This document shows, in pieces, positions 46,816 through 56,502 of a DNA stretch of 64,000 nucleotides (its first letter is position 1; each line of letters opens with the position of its first letter). Source of the stretch: Rhodococcus sp. SBT000017 (lineage in GTDB: Bacteria > Actinomycetota > Actinomycetes > Mycobacteriales > Mycobacteriaceae). The stretch spans positions 3,596,001 through 3,660,000 of the forward strand of contig NZ_REFU01000001.1 in the NCBI RefSeq assembly GCF_003688915.1, in the 5' to 3' direction. The notes under the pieces are model-generated. The model was not told the DNA's origin. It worked only from the letters and a program-made list of their open reading frames with translations, and did not search any database. The position numbers and the translations under genes are program-made.

Positions 46816-49800
46816 TCATTGACGGGGTTTGGCCAGCGGGAACGCCAACGTTTCGCGGATGCTACCTCCGGTGATGAGCATGACGACCCTGTCGACGCCC
46901 ATGCCGAGACCACCGGTCGGCGGCATTCCGTGCTCGAGCGCCTGCAGGAAGTCCTCGTCCAAGCTCATTGCCTCCTCGTCGCCGCCCGCCGCCAACAGCG
47001 ACTGTTCGGCCAGGCGCTGCCGCTGATCGACGGGGTCGGTCAACTCGCTGTAGGCGGTGCCCAGCTCCACGCCCCACGCGACCAGGTCCCACTTCTCCGC
47101 GACGCCCGGAATGCTCCGATGTGGCCTCGTCAACGGCGACATCGACGTCGGGAAGTCCTTGTAGAAGGTGGGGAACTCGGTGTAGTCCTCGACCAGGTGT
47201 TCGTACATTCCCTGTGCGACGGCTCCTGCATCCCAGGTCTTTTCGTACGGAATGTCGTTCTCGTCGCACAGACGTTGCAGTTGGTCCAGTGACGTCGACG
47301 GTTCGACGGGAACACCCAACTTTTCGGCGACGGCACCGTGCAGCGTCTTGACGGGCCACTCACCGGAGATGTCGATCTCGATCATCTCCCCGTCCGGACC
47401 GTCCGGCCGCAGGATGATCTCCCGGCCGTGAGCTGCGACGGCGGCCCGCTGAATCAGTTCGCGGCACAACACCATTGCGCGTTCGTAGTCGCTGTGCGCC
47501 TCGTATGCCTCGAGGATCGTGAACTCGGGATTGTGCTTGAAGTCCGCGCCCTCGTTGCGGAACACACGCCCGATCTCGAACACCTTCTCCATACCGCCCA
47601 CACACAGGCGCTTGAGGTAGAGCTCAGGAGCTATCCGCAGATAGAGATCGAGATTGTAGGCATTGATGTGGGTGACGAACGGCGCGGCGTTCGCACCCCC
47701 GTGCACCTGCTGCAGAATCGGAGTCTCGACTTCCATGTATCCGCGCTCGCTGAGTGAATCACGCAGTGATTTCACCACATTCGAGCGGGCGATCATCAGG
47801 GCACGTGCGTCGCGATTGATCGCCAGATCGACATAGCGTTGCCGCACCCGAGCTTCCGGGTCGGTGAGGCCGCGATACTTGTCCGGCAACGGATGCAGGC
47901 ACTTTGCGTTCATTCGCCACTCGGTGGCCAACAGCGACAGTTCACCACGCCTGCTGTATCCGATAGTGCCGCTGACTTCGATGAGGTCACCCAGGTCGAA
48001 GTCGGCATCGAATTCCTCGATTCTGTCGCCGACGCGTTCCCGGTCGAACAGCACCTGAATGTCGGCCGACCAGTCCCGGATGACGGCGAACGACACGCCG
48101 CCGTAATCACGAATCCGCAGAATTCGGCCGGCGATTCGGACCGTCGTACCCTGAGGCGATGCCACCGCCTCACCGACGGTATGCGTCGGTGGATAGGCGA
48201 CGGGGTAGCCCTCGATCCCGTCGCTTTCGAGACGATCGAGTTTGGCCATGCGTACGCGAACCTGGTCGGGACGTTTGCGGCCGGGCACGGTTTCGTCCAC
48301 GGAAGTCTCGGGTCCGCTGCCGTCGGAATGAATGTCGTCGGCGTCGGCGAGAGCTGCGGGCACCGCCACATGGGAGCCGGTGTGCTTCGAAGCGCGCCGG
48401 AAGGTCGGCAGAGTCAAGAAGCCCTCGGCGATGGCCGACGCGACGCCGACCTTGGGCAACACCCGATTCTCGGCGAAGCACAGGTAACGCGGCTCCCAAT
48501 CCGGAAGGTATTTCACGTTCGAGCGATACAGCGCCTCGAGCTGCCACCACCGAGAGAAGAACACCAGCACGCTGCGCCAGATTCGTAGTACCGGTCCGGC
48601 CCCGATCCGGCTGCCCTCCTCGAACGCCGCGCGGAACACCGCGAAGTTCAGCGAAATCTTGCTGACACCGAAATGATCCGCGCCGGTTGCGAGTTCGGTC
48701 ACCATCAGCTCGATCACCCCGTTGGGCGACGTCGGATCACGGCGCATCAGATCCAGCGACGCACCGGTACGACCCCACGGCACCAAGGACAGAACACCGA
48801 TGATCTTCTCACCCTGAACCGCCTGTACCAGAAGACAATCGCCGTCGAGCGGATCACCCAACCGGCCCAACGCCATCGAGAAACCGCGTTCGGTCTCGGT
48901 ATCGCGCCACGCATCCGCGCAGGCAATGATCTCCGACATCTCCTCCGACGAAATCTCCCGATGACGACGCACGGTGACCACGACACCCGCTTTACGAGCC
49001 CGGTTGACCGCCTGACGCACGGGGCGCATCTCGCGTCCATTGAGGTTGAAATCTTTGGTTTTGAGGATTGCTTCGTCGCCGAGTTCGAGGACGCTCAGCC
49101 CGGCCCGCTTGTACGCGGTGGCCCCGATCTCGCTGGCTCCCATGACAGCTGGGGTCCAGCCGTACTTCTCGGCCAGGTCCAACCATTCCGAGATCGCATG
49201 CGGCCAGGCCTCGGGGTTGCCGATCGGGTCACCACTGGCCAGACACACACCGACCTCGACGCGATACGTCACCGCCGCCTTGCCGCTCGTGGCGAAGATG
49301 ACGCCCTTGTCGCGGCGAGTGGCGAAGTAGCCGAGGGAATCGTCGGCACCCCATTTGTCGAGCAGACCACGCAGCGCGGACTCGTCGCGACCGGTGAGCG
49401 CATTGCTCGACCGTTGAGACCGAAACAACGTGATGACCGCCCCCAGCAACGCCAACGCTCCGAACAGACCCAACGCCGTGTTCACGATGCCGTTCGGCCT
49501 GCCGTCGAACTGCTCGTTGTCCACCGTTGCCAACGCCGTCACGCGATTGAACGCCCACAGGAACGTCTGACTCTCCGGCAACGACCCGGGGAACAACGCA
49601 ACCAGCGCCCACCCGATCACCGTCCCGACGGCAGCGCCCAGCACGAGCACCCCGAGCGCCTTCCACACCGCACCACGACGCACCCGCGTGTAGAACTCCT
49701 TGCGCGCAGCGATCAACAACCCCGTCGCCACGACATGCACAGCCAGTGCAATCCACGAATTGACGTTCTTCTCCGTGATGCCCTCGACCACGTTGGTGAT

Positions 49801-50127
49801 CGCCAACAACACCAGATAAATCGTCAGTAACCACCACGCAATGCGCTTGCGACTCGCCAACGCTGCCGCTAACAAACCGACCACCAGCGCCCACGACAGA
49901 CTCGTGTCGGGAGCATCGAAGTAATAGTTGTCCACGTACTCGCGAGGAACGTGAATCAGGAAACGAAGAGTCGGCGACAGACTCCACAGAAACAACAGCA
50001 CCGCGAACACACCGAGCACCAACCCCGCGATATGCGGCACCTCACTCAACCGACCGCGCACGGGTGGCACGAACGACCGCGGAGCCATGGACCCGGACCG
50101 CTCCGAGGGATCTGCTGTCGCCGTCAT
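46816..50127 (-). CDS. lysX: Bifunctional lysylphosphatidylglycerol synthetase/lysyl-tRNA synthetase LysX
   Basis: 1103-aa two-domain enzyme that makes lysyl-tRNA and transfers lysine to phosphatidylglycerol, lowering membrane negative charge and protecting from cationic peptides. Residues about 30-235: seven or so membrane helices (MprF type). About 240-590: the cytosolic lysyltransferase domain (DUF2156). About 630-1103: a class II LysRS with an OB-fold and motif 3 [13 protein letters not shown]. Same architecture as mycobacterial LysX. Cellular LysRS (lysS) is presumably elsewhere. Confidence 0.95.
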   Translation of the reverse strand: MTATADPSERSGSMAPRSFVPPVRGRLSEVPHIAGLVLGVFAVLLFLWSLSPTLRFLIHVPREYVDNYYFDAPDTSLSWALVVGLLAAALASRKRIAWWLLTIYLVLLAITNVVEGITEKNVNSWIALAVHVVATGLLIAARKEFYTRVRRGAVWKALGVLVLGAAVGTVIGWALVALFPGSLPESQTFLWAFNRVTALATVDNEQFDGRPNGIVNTALGLFGALALLGAVITLFRSQRSSNALTGRDESALRGLLDKWGADDSLGYFATRRDKGVIFATSGKAAVTYRVEVGVCLASGDPIGNPEAWPHAISEWLDLAEKYGWTPAVMGASEIGATAYKRAGLSVLELGDEAILKTKDFNLNGREMRPVRQAVNRARKAGVVVTVRRHREISSEEMSEIIACADAWRDTETERGFSMALGRLGDPLDGDCLLVQAVQGEKIIGVLSLVPWGRTGASLDLMRRDPTSPNGVIELMVTELATGADHFGVSKISLNFAVFRAAFEEGSRIGAGPVLRIWRSVLVFFSRWWQLEALYRSNVKYLPDWEPRYLCFAENRVLPKVGVASAIAEGFLTLPTFRRASKHTGSHVAVPAALADADDIHSDGSGPETSVDETVPGRKRPDQVRVRMAKLDRLESDGIEGYPVAYPPTHTVGEAVASPQGTTVRIAGRILRIRDYGGVSFAVIRDWSADIQVLFDRERVGDRIEEFDADFDLGDLIEVSGTIGYSRRGELSLLATEWRMNAKCLHPLPDKYRGLTDPEARVRQRYVDLAINRDARALMIARSNVVKSLRDSLSERGYMEVETPILQQVHGGANAAPFVTHINAYNLDLYLRIAPELYLKRLCVGGMEKVFEIGRVFRNEGADFKHNPEFTILEAYEAHSDYERAMVLCRELIQRAAVAAHGREIILRPDGPDGEMIEIDISGEWPVKTLHGAVAEKLGVPVEPSTSLDQLQRLCDENDIPYEKTWDAGAVAQGMYEHLVEDYTEFPTFYKDFPTSMSPLTRPHRSIPGVAEKWDLVAWGVELGTAYSELTDPVDQRQRLAEQSLLAAGGDEEAMSLDEDFLQALEHGMPPTGGLGMGVDRVVMLITGGSIRETLAFPLAKPRQ

Positions 50128-50215
50128 ATCTCACTCCCGAAGTCAGAATGCACTTGCAACGTAGACGGTATCCCCGCCGACCCCAGTGAGTTGCTCATTG
50201 CCCGCACCCCCGCCC

Positions 50216-50268
50216 CTCAATGTGACGTTCAGTGGCCCTTTCGGCAGTCAATGTCACATCGAGTGGAC
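50216..50268 (-). repeat. Intergenic hairpin repeat, copy 4 (reverse orientation)
   Basis: The only copy in minus orientation: CTCAATGTGACGTTCAGTGG on the plus strand, ending ATGTCACATCGAGTGGAC. Stem partly weakened by A/C mismatches. It lies in the divergent region between lysX and the AbiEi-like gene, not at a gene 3' end. Confidence 0.88.
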
Positions 50269-50347
50269 CTCAGGTCGGGTGCGGGCAGCGGATCTTCGGG
50301 TGCACTGGGTGCGGGTATGCCGTCGCCTCGGTGCTCGTGGGGAAAGT

Positions 50348-50374
50348 TTGTCCACAGGGCGTTAGTTATCCACA
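50348..50374. other. Two DnaA-box-like 9-mers upstream of the AbiEi-like gene
   Basis: TTGTCCACA at 50348-50356 and TTATCCACA at 50366-50374, both exact, each followed by GGG. They lie 37 nt before the GTG start of the gene at 50411. Binding not shown. Confidence 0.5.
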
Positions 50375-50410
50375 GGGCAATTCGTTTCCCGTCGTCCTGG
50401 AGGATTCGAG

Positions 50411-51421
50411 GTGTGCGGACTGTGCATCATCATGGGTGTGAAGCGGGGTGGAGCACGAGTCGATGCGAAGGTGATCGCGGCTGCGTCGGATCGCGGCTTC
50501 ATGAGGACAGCGCATCTACTCGAGCTCGGGGTGGCGTCGAAGACAATTGTTCGACGCACCCAGCCGGACGGCACCTGGTCACGGGCGTTACCTGGGTTGG
50601 TGTTCTTGAAGAACCGCTCGCTGACGCCGATGGAACGCGCCACCGCTGTGGCGATCTACTGCGGCAAAGATGCTCTCATCAGCGGTCGGGCGGGGTTGGC
50701 GTTGCATGGATTGGGCACGTCGGGCTCGTTGGAGGAGACGTTCGCACTGATTCCCGAGCCGCAACATCGCAAGTCCGTGAGCTTCGCAGTGGTGGAGCGG
50801 ACGTGGCGAATGCCCACGGCGGAGATCAAGTCGGGACTTCGCGTCGCCCCGATCGTTCGGTGCTTGTGCGATGCAGTTCGGCGGATGAAGAATGCCGAGC
50901 AGTGCATGGCGCTGATTGCCAGTGTCGTGCAGCGAGGCGCGGCCACCGTGGATGCGATCATGAAAGAGCTCGACGCCGGCAGTACACGAGGGACGGCGAT
51001 GCCGCGACGGGTGCTGCGGGAGTTGGCGGCCGGCGCGCATTCCGTCGCAGAGGCCCAGGCCCAGAAGCTGTACGCGCGCAGCGGACTTCCGCCGATGCAA
51101 CACAACGTGGTCGTCCACGACGAACAGGGCAAGTTCCTGCTGATCGCCGACAATTGGCTTGATGACGTCGCATTGGATTGGGAGATCGATTCGCTGGAAT
51201 ACCACCTCTCGCCCGCGGCGCACAGGGCGACGGTGGCGCGTCGTGAACGAGCGCACAACGCCGGCCTCATCGTGGTGACGCATCTGCCGAGCGATATCCG
51301 GGACGATCCGGAACGAGTACTGTCCGACCTTCGCGCGCGTTACGAGCAGGCCAAGGCGCGACCGCGACCGAACGTCACTGTCCGACCGCGATCGGATCAG
51401 GCTTATCACCGGTCGGGCTGA
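50411..51421 (+). CDS. AbiEi-like antitoxin-domain protein with DUF559/Vsr-like C-terminus
   Basis: 336-aa protein. N-terminal about 70 residues match the AbiEi antitoxin winged-helix type (FMRTAHLLELGVASKTIVRRTQPDGTWSRALPGLVFL). The C-terminal end LDWEIDSLEYHLSPAAHRATVARRERAHNAGLIVVTHLP resembles a PD-(D/E)XK fold of the DUF559/Vsr kind, with acidic residues before the helix. Such proteins are common in rhodococci as single genes. No adjacent AbiEii nucleotidyltransferase toxin is present. GTG 50411 has GGAGG upstream. Confidence 0.75.
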   Translation: MCGLCIIMGVKRGGARVDAKVIAAASDRGFMRTAHLLELGVASKTIVRRTQPDGTWSRALPGLVFLKNRSLTPMERATAVAIYCGKDALISGRAGLALHGLGTSGSLEETFALIPEPQHRKSVSFAVVERTWRMPTAEIKSGLRVAPIVRCLCDAVRRMKNAEQCMALIASVVQRGAATVDAIMKELDAGSTRGTAMPRRVLRELAAGAHSVAEAQAQKLYARSGLPPMQHNVVVHDEQGKFLLIADNWLDDVALDWEIDSLEYHLSPAAHRATVARRERAHNAGLIVVTHLPSDIRDDPERVLSDLRARYEQAKARPRPNVTVRPRSDQAYHRSG

Positions 51422-51957
51422 TATACCCAGACCATGTGCTCGCCGGTCTCGGACGCAGCTGCAATCGGTTGATGCTCGATCCTGTCAAGAATGAAGCCAA
51501 GCCTCCCGGGTACGGCCTGACTCCTGAGATTCGCTGCATCACAATGAATTTCGACTCGGATGATCCCGTCCAGCTTCAAGGCCTCCTGTATGAGGGCAGC
51601 GACGGCCTCGCTGATCACACCACGTCCCTCGGCCTCGGCGTCGAGCCAGTAACCCAATTCGATTCCGTGCGGGCCGATTCGGCGATGCATCCCGATCTTG
51701 CCCAGAAACGCACCGCCTTCGAGGTCGAAAATTCCGTAATCGAACATCTCCCCGGCGTCCCAGTGCTCGACGGCCTCGGCAATACGAGCGAGTTGAGCCG
51801 ACGGCTGTGTTGCTTCTTCGGTCGCCCACCCCATCCACGGCACAAGGCGAACGAGATTGCGGTCGATCACGTCGGCAATGGCAACGGCATCGTCGGCCGA
51901 TTCGCGACGAATGACAAGGCGGTCGGTGACAATCCGATCGGGAGGCACGTCGAGCAT
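51406..51957 (-). CDS. GNAT family N-acetyltransferase (RimJ/RimL-like)
   Basis: 183-aa acetyltransferase: IVTDRLVIRRESADDAVAIADVI start, IELGYWLDAEAEGRGVISEAVAALIQ with the acetyl-CoA pyrophosphate loop region, and VEIHCDAANLRSQAVPGRLGF. Pattern matches RimJ/RimL enzymes acting on ribosomal proteins or small amines; substrate unknown. The 3' end overlaps the AbiEi-like gene by 16 nt. Confidence 0.88.
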   Translation of the reverse strand: MLDVPPDRIVTDRLVIRRESADDAVAIADVIDRNLVRLVPWMGWATEEATQPSAQLARIAEAVEHWDAGEMFDYGIFDLEGGAFLGKIGMHRRIGPHGIELGYWLDAEAEGRGVISEAVAALIQEALKLDGIIRVEIHCDAANLRSQAVPGRLGFILDRIEHQPIAAASETGEHMVWVYQPDR

Positions 51958-51975
51958 GGTCAGCAGTGTGTCAAC

Positions 51976-51995
51976 AGTGCACTCGATGTGCCAAC
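51976..51995 (+). repeat. Half copy of the hairpin repeat
   Basis: AGTGCACTCGATGTGCCA matches the left arm of the neighbouring full copy except one base; no right arm follows. Located 29 nt before the full copy at 52024. Confidence 0.6.
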
Positions 51996-52023
51996 AAATT
52001 TCACTGCACTTTCACCCGCCCGC

Positions 52024-52081
52024 AGTCCACTCGATGTGCCATTGACGGGCAAAAGGTCACCGAAGGTCACATTGAGTGGAC
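52024..52081 (+). repeat. Intergenic hairpin repeat, copy 5
   Basis: Left arm AGTCCACTCGATGTGCCATT, spacer GACGGGCAAAAGGTCACC, right arm GAAGGTCACATTGAGTGGAC. Stem GTCCACTCgATGTG with outer pairs extending to GTCC/GGAC. Between two minus-strand genes, upstream of the GNAT gene and after the PPOX gene. Confidence 0.88.
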
Positions 52082-52100
52082 AACGGGGGCGGGGGGTGGG

Positions 52101-52520
52101 TCAGGAAGCCGACCAGGATCGCCAGGACAGTTTGTCGATGATGATCACCGGACCCTCGGGTCTGTTGTTTTTGTATTGAACGTATTTCGCGACCAGGGCG
52201 TCGGTAGCCGATGTGCCTTCGGTGCTGGAGGTTTCGACGATGTGGGCGTTTCCGTCGGCGCGGATCCACCAGAGTTGGGACCAGTCGTCGGTGTAGTGGT
52301 CGACGATGAGGCTGACGGCGGGGTCGGCGCGGATGTTGTCGAGTCGCTGGAGTTTTCGGGTTGTTTTGGGTTTCCAGTCGATGGCGGTGTAGATGCGGTC
52401 GCCGGTGGGGGCGACGGCGAACACGATGGGTACCAGGTGCGGTGTGCCGTCGGGGTTGATGGTGGAGAGTTGGGCTCGGGGTGCGTCGGCGAAGCGTTGG
52501 ACTTCGTTGTCGATCTTCAC
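52101..52520 (-). CDS. PPOX-class F420-dependent-like flavin/deazaflavin oxidoreductase
   Basis: 139-aa split-barrel protein: ADAPRAQLSTINPDGTPHLVPIVFAV, the cofactor-binding strand pattern, WKPKTTRKLQRLDNIRADPAVSLIVDHY, and C-terminal WSAS. Matches the F420-binding family (Rv0121c type). Substrate unknown. A strong ribosome-binding site is not obvious. Confidence 0.85.
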   Translation of the reverse strand: MKIDNEVQRFADAPRAQLSTINPDGTPHLVPIVFAVAPTGDRIYTAIDWKPKTTRKLQRLDNIRADPAVSLIVDHYTDDWSQLWWIRADGNAHIVETSSTEGTSATDALVAKYVQYKNNRPEGPVIIIDKLSWRSWSAS

Positions 52521-52535
52521 GTTCGGTTCCTCGGG

Positions 52536-53921
52536 TTATGCGGATTCGCTGTGGGTGCTGTGTCGAGTGATGAATTGTTCGAGTGCCGCAACGGGCATGG
52601 GGCGTCCGAGTAGGTGTCCTTGGCCGAAGGTTACGCCCATGTCGGTGCAGATCTGGAGTTGTTCGGGTGTCTCGATTCCCTCGATGACGGTGTCTTTGCC
52701 GAGGGTGGTGGTGACGTCGACGAGGGCGCTGCAGAGTGTGGTCATGGCGCGTCGTCGGTGCAGGTTGTCGCTGTCGAGGTGTTGGGTGAGGGATTTGTCG
52801 ATCTTGAGGGTGTCGACGGGGAGAGTGGCGAGTCGTTCGAGGGAGGAGAAGCCGGAGCCGAAGTCGTCGATGGCGATGAGGACGCCGTGGCGTTGGACGT
52901 CGCGGAGTTGGTAGTGGACGGCGTCGAGGTCGTGCAGTGTTTGTGATTCGGAGAGTTCGAGGGCGAGCCGTCCGGGTTCGATGCCGTAGGTGTCGACAGT
53001 GTCGATCACGTCGGTGGCGAGGGTTCCTGTGGCGAAGTGGGCGGGGCTGATGTTGACGCCCACTTGCAGGTGGATGTTGCGGGTCTGCCAGTCGGCGATC
53101 GTGTGCGCGGCCTCGGCGAGTATCCACATGCTCAGTGGGACGATGAGGTCGGCGTCCTCGGCGAGGGGTATGAAGGTGTCGGGCATCAGCAGGCCGAGTT
53201 CGGGGTGGTTCCATCGGATGAGTGCTTCGGCCCCGACGACCGTTCCTGTCGCGAGTTCGACGATGGGTTGGTAGGCCATGGTCAGTTCGCGCTCGACCAT
53301 CGCGATGCCGCGCAATCGTTCGATGAGTTCGAGTCGGGTGCGGTTGGTGTGGTGCAGCTCGTCGGTGAAGACGTGGTGTTCGTTGCGTCCGACGGCCTTG
53401 GCGGCGTGCATGGCTGCGGTGGCGTTGTGGACCAGTTGGGTCGCGCTGATGCCGGTGTCGGTGCTGGAGGCGACTCCGACACTGGCGGTGAGGGTGAGTT
53501 GGCGGCCGCCGAGCTCGAAGGCGGGCTCGAAGATGCTCGCGAATCCGGCAGCCAAGGCGCGTGCGGCTATGGAGTGGCAGCCCCGTGCGATGACGACGAA
53601 CTCGTCGCCGGTGAGGCGGCCGATGGTATCGCCGGGGCGGGTGGAGGCCAGGAGGCGGTCGGCGACCATGCAGAGCAGGTCATCGCCCTGGGCTGGGCCG
53701 AGGGCGTCGTTGAATTCTCGGAATCCGTCGATGTCGACCAGCAGGACACTGAACTGGCGGTCCGGAATGCGGGCGTCGAGTTCGGCGGTGATGAGGGCAA
53801 GAATCTCGTTGCGGTTCGGAAGTCCGGTCAGCGCATCGCGTTGGGCAGCGGTTCCATTTACGGCAGCGGTTCCGGAAACTGCGGCGACATGACGGGGCGG
53901 CGCGTCGTGCTCTCGGCTCAC
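52536..53921 (-). CDS. EAL c-di-GMP phosphodiesterase with degenerate GGDEF (TGDEF)
   Basis: 461-aa cytosolic protein without sensor or membrane segment. GGDEF domain (about 25-190) has T104-GDEF in place of GGDEF. The EAL domain (about 200-460) keeps E232AL in GAEALIRWN, IDDFGSGFSSL, KIDKSLTQ, VIEGIET and QGHLLGRPMP, so phosphodiesterase activity is likely while the cyclase may be inactive or GTP-sensing. GTG start with GAGGGGG upstream. Confidence 0.9.
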   Translation of the reverse strand: MSREHDAPPRHVAAVSGTAAVNGTAAQRDALTGLPNRNEILALITAELDARIPDRQFSVLLVDIDGFREFNDALGPAQGDDLLCMVADRLLASTRPGDTIGRLTGDEFVVIARGCHSIAARALAAGFASIFEPAFELGGRQLTLTASVGVASSTDTGISATQLVHNATAAMHAAKAVGRNEHHVFTDELHHTNRTRLELIERLRGIAMVERELTMAYQPIVELATGTVVGAEALIRWNHPELGLLMPDTFIPLAEDADLIVPLSMWILAEAAHTIADWQTRNIHLQVGVNISPAHFATGTLATDVIDTVDTYGIEPGRLALELSESQTLHDLDAVHYQLRDVQRHGVLIAIDDFGSGFSSLERLATLPVDTLKIDKSLTQHLDSDNLHRRRAMTTLCSALVDVTTTLGKDTVIEGIETPEQLQICTDMGVTFGQGHLLGRPMPVAALEQFITRHSTHSESA

Positions 53922-54014
53922 TGTTCCCCCTCATGGCCGGACAGCCAAGGGTGATAGTAACCGAAGAGTCTGCTTCAGCGCTATAAACAGGGAACATCCC
54001 CTTTTTTAGGACTA

Positions 54015-55079
54015 TTAGATCACGGTGTCCTTGGTTTGTGGGCCGTTTGTGCGTCCAGTCGATGTTCGTTCTTCGACGCGCCAGATCGCGTCGTCCACAG
54101 TGTCGCTCAGTCCGAGCACCCACCGGGCCGCCGACCGGCCCTGATCGAACAGCGACTGCGCAACGGTGGTCAATCCGGCTTCGGCTGCGGCGGGGGAGTC
54201 GTCCCACCCGGTGACGGCCAGTCGCCCCGGAACGTCGATTCCGGATGCGGCCGCAGCGTCGAGCACCCCTAGTGCGAGTTCGTCGCTCATCACGAGCAGT
54301 GTGTCGATGGCATTGTCCTGCAACAACACTCGAGCTGCTCGGTCGCCCTCTGCGCGGGCGTTGTTGGTGGTGAACAGTGTCGGTACAGTCGACCAGTCGA
54401 TCCCGACTCGCAGGCATGCGTCTCGGTAGCCCTCGAGTCGCGCTCGGGTCACCGGCATCGAGATGTCCGACGCGTCCGCGCCACGCACGATCGTCGATTC
54501 GCGTCGGGTATCGGGTCTGAGAGCGACGACGGCAGGTCGAGATCGGCTGTTCAACGCTGCGGTGGCCACCGCGTCGGCTGCCGCTCTGTCGTCGATGGCG
54601 ATCCAGTTCAGGCCGGGGTGGTCGGGCCCACCCTGGATGCACGCCGGGCGGCCGGTGTCGACGAGCACGTCGAGCAGGGGGTCGTCGATCTCGGTGGTCC
54701 ACACGACGTACCCGTCGACCTGTGCGTCTCGGATGCGTGCGTTGTCGGTGTCGCGGTGCAGGTTCGGCAGCATCACCAGCGCGGTGTCGGCGTCGAGACA
54801 CGCTTCGGCGATCCCGGACAGAAAGCGTCGAGCCTGCGGATCCTCGAAGGCGTAGGTGAGCTTCTCGCCGAGGACGACGCCGATGCTGTCGTGCCTGCCA
54901 CTGCGCAGCGACCGCGCCGTGCGGTTGGGGCCGGCGTATCCGAGGGTGGCTGCCGCCTCGTGCACGCGATCGCGGGTGGCGGCCGATACCCGGCTCGGTC
55001 GGTTGTAGGTGTAGGAGACGCTCATGGTGGACACGCCTGCGGACGCTGCGACGTCAGCCATGGTCACCCGAGTGTTCAC
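54015..55079 (-). CDS. LacI-family transcriptional regulator
   Basis: About 354 aa. N-terminal LacI HTH MADVAASAGVSTMSVSYTYNRPSRVSAATRDRV, hinge, then a ribose-binding-like domain with VLPNLHRDTDNARI and MSDELALGVLDAAAASGIDVPGRLAVTGWDD. Start taken at GTG 55079 (VNTRVTMADV). Divergent from the MFS exporter at 55127; a palindrome lies between. Confidence 0.92.
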   Translation of the reverse strand: MNTRVTMADVAASAGVSTMSVSYTYNRPSRVSAATRDRVHEAAATLGYAGPNRTARSLRSGRHDSIGVVLGEKLTYAFEDPQARRFLSGIAEACLDADTALVMLPNLHRDTDNARIRDAQVDGYVVWTTEIDDPLLDVLVDTGRPACIQGGPDHPGLNWIAIDDRAAADAVATAALNSRSRPAVVALRPDTRRESTIVRGADASDISMPVTRARLEGYRDACLRVGIDWSTVPTLFTTNNARAEGDRAARVLLQDNAIDTLLVMSDELALGVLDAAAASGIDVPGRLAVTGWDDSPAAAEAGLTTVAQSLFDQGRSAARWVLGLSDTVDDAIWRVEERTSTGRTNGPQTKDTVI

Positions 55080-55108
55080 CGGCCCACTGTAGCGCGCTCC
55101 ACGGACAG

Positions 55109-55124
55109 TGTGTAACGATACACA
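55109..55124. promoter_or_regulatory. LacI-type operator candidate TGTGTAACGATACACA
   Basis: Outer half sites TGTGTA/TACACA are perfect, centre CG, as in LacI-family operators; only one pair next to the centre is mismatched. Ends 2 nt before the MFS ATG (55127). It lies between the divergent regulator and transporter. Confidence 0.7.
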
Positions 55125-55126
55125 GC

Positions 55127-56326
55127 ATGTCGTCGCCGCTCCCGAAGCTGCTGGTGCTCGCCGCAGCCGCATTCATCTACGTCACGGCCGAAACGCTGCC
55201 TGTGGGGTTGCTCCCCGAGATATCCGGGGACCTCGGTGTCGGCGAGTCCGCCGTGGGTCTCCTGCTGACCTTCTACGCGTACGGCGTCGCCGTGATGACG
55301 ATGCCGTTGATCCGGTTCGTGCGCGAGTGGCCCCGACGGCGCGTCGTCGTCATCACCGTTGCCGCACTGGCACTTTCGCAACTCCTCTCGGCGGTATCCG
55401 TCGGCTATCCGATGTTGGTGATCTCCCGAATGCTCTGCGCGGCAACGCATGGAGTCTTCTGGGCCGTCGTCGCGCCCGTCGCGGCGTCGCTCGCGCTGCC
55501 CGGTAAACAGGGCAAGGCCATCGCCACGGTGTACGCCGGTACCTCGCTGGCACTGGTCGCCGGCAACCCACTCACTGCCGCCCTGGGCCAGTGGTTCGGA
55601 TGGCGCACGGCAGCAACGATTCTCGGCATCGTGGCCGCAGCAATCGCGGTGGCGCTGTACTTCGTCCTCCCGGCACTACCGGTCACCCGGGCGGCTTCGG
55701 AAACGAAAAAGACACCGCGGGTGCTCGACGGCTCCCTGGCCGTTCTGTGCGGAGTGACATTTCTGGCCGTCCTCGGTCACTTCGCCGCGTACACCTACTT
55801 CTCGGTGATCGTCGACCGTGCCATCGGATCCGCGGGCACCACCCTGACCCTGATGTTGATGTTGTACGGGCTGTTCGGCGTGATCGGCATCTGGTTGATC
55901 GGCAGAACCTACGACCGGTGGCCCCGGCACTCGACCATCGCCGCTCTGGGCGCAGTGACCGCTGCGGTGGCAGTTCTCTGGTGCACCCTGAGCGGAGCGC
56001 CGGGAAGCTGGGCCGTGTTCGCCGTCGGTGCGATCGCCTTGTGGGGGCTGGCATTCACCACCCTCCCAGTATGTATTCAATCGGCAGTGGTCAGGGCGGC
56101 CCCGGCCGATGCGGACAAGGCGTCGGCGATCTATGTCGTTGCCTTCCAGTTGGCGATCGCGACGGGCGCTCTGGTGGGCGGTGTGGTGATCGACCTCAGC
56201 GGCATCGTGGCCGTCACCGCTGCTGCAACGGCCCTGGTCGCCGCAGCGCTGGCCGTAGTCGTGTTGGCGCGCAGAACCTTTCCGCGTAGCCATGTACAGG
56301 AGCCGGTGACAGCAGCGGCACACTGA
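55127..56326 (+). CDS. MFS transporter, DHA1/AraJ-like efflux
   Basis: 399-aa, 12 predicted helices. ATFIYVTAETLPVGLLPEISGDL-type helix 1-2 entry and IVDRAIGS resemble AraJ/SotB sugar or drug efflux proteins. The ATG follows the candidate LacI operator, implying repression by the divergent regulator, perhaps with a sugar-like inducer. Substrate unknown. Confidence 0.87.
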   Translation: MSSPLPKLLVLAAAAFIYVTAETLPVGLLPEISGDLGVGESAVGLLLTFYAYGVAVMTMPLIRFVREWPRRRVVVITVAALALSQLLSAVSVGYPMLVISRMLCAATHGVFWAVVAPVAASLALPGKQGKAIATVYAGTSLALVAGNPLTAALGQWFGWRTAATILGIVAAAIAVALYFVLPALPVTRAASETKKTPRVLDGSLAVLCGVTFLAVLGHFAAYTYFSVIVDRAIGSAGTTLTLMLMLYGLFGVIGIWLIGRTYDRWPRHSTIAALGAVTAAVAVLWCTLSGAPGSWAVFAVGAIALWGLAFTTLPVCIQSAVVRAAPADADKASAIYVVAFQLAIATGALVGGVVIDLSGIVAVTAAATALVAAALAVVVLARRTFPRSHVQEPVTAAAH

Positions 56327-56355
56327 CCGTCGAGTACCCCGCACGATAGAGTCAG

Positions 56356-56448
56356 CACGCGACGAACGAGGGAATCCGGTGCAATTCCGGAGCTGGCGCG
56401 CAACGGTGACGAGCGAGAGCTCGAAGTCCGAATGCTCGGACGTCGTGA
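56356..56448 (+). ncRNA. Cobalamin (B12) riboswitch
   Basis: Characteristic core: GAGGGAATCCGGTGCAATTC then CGGAGCTGGCGCGCAACGGT, followed by AAGTCCGAATGCTCGGA, with arms CACGCGACG and CGTCGTG enclosing it. Matches the cbl/B12-element pattern (GGGAA-CCGGTG-AAUCCGG-GCUG-CGCAACGG-AGUCCGA). Located 55 nt before the start of the btuF-like gene. Boundaries approximate. Confidence 0.85.
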
Positions 56449-56502
56449 TTCACCTCCATCCGCGGCTCCGCGACACGAGCCCTCAGCAGGAAGCTCTTCA
56501 CG

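Noticed and set aside
52057..53214. 385-codon Arg/His/Thr-rich frame over the PPOX and EAL genes
   Set aside because: Out-of-frame shadow of two well-supported genes.
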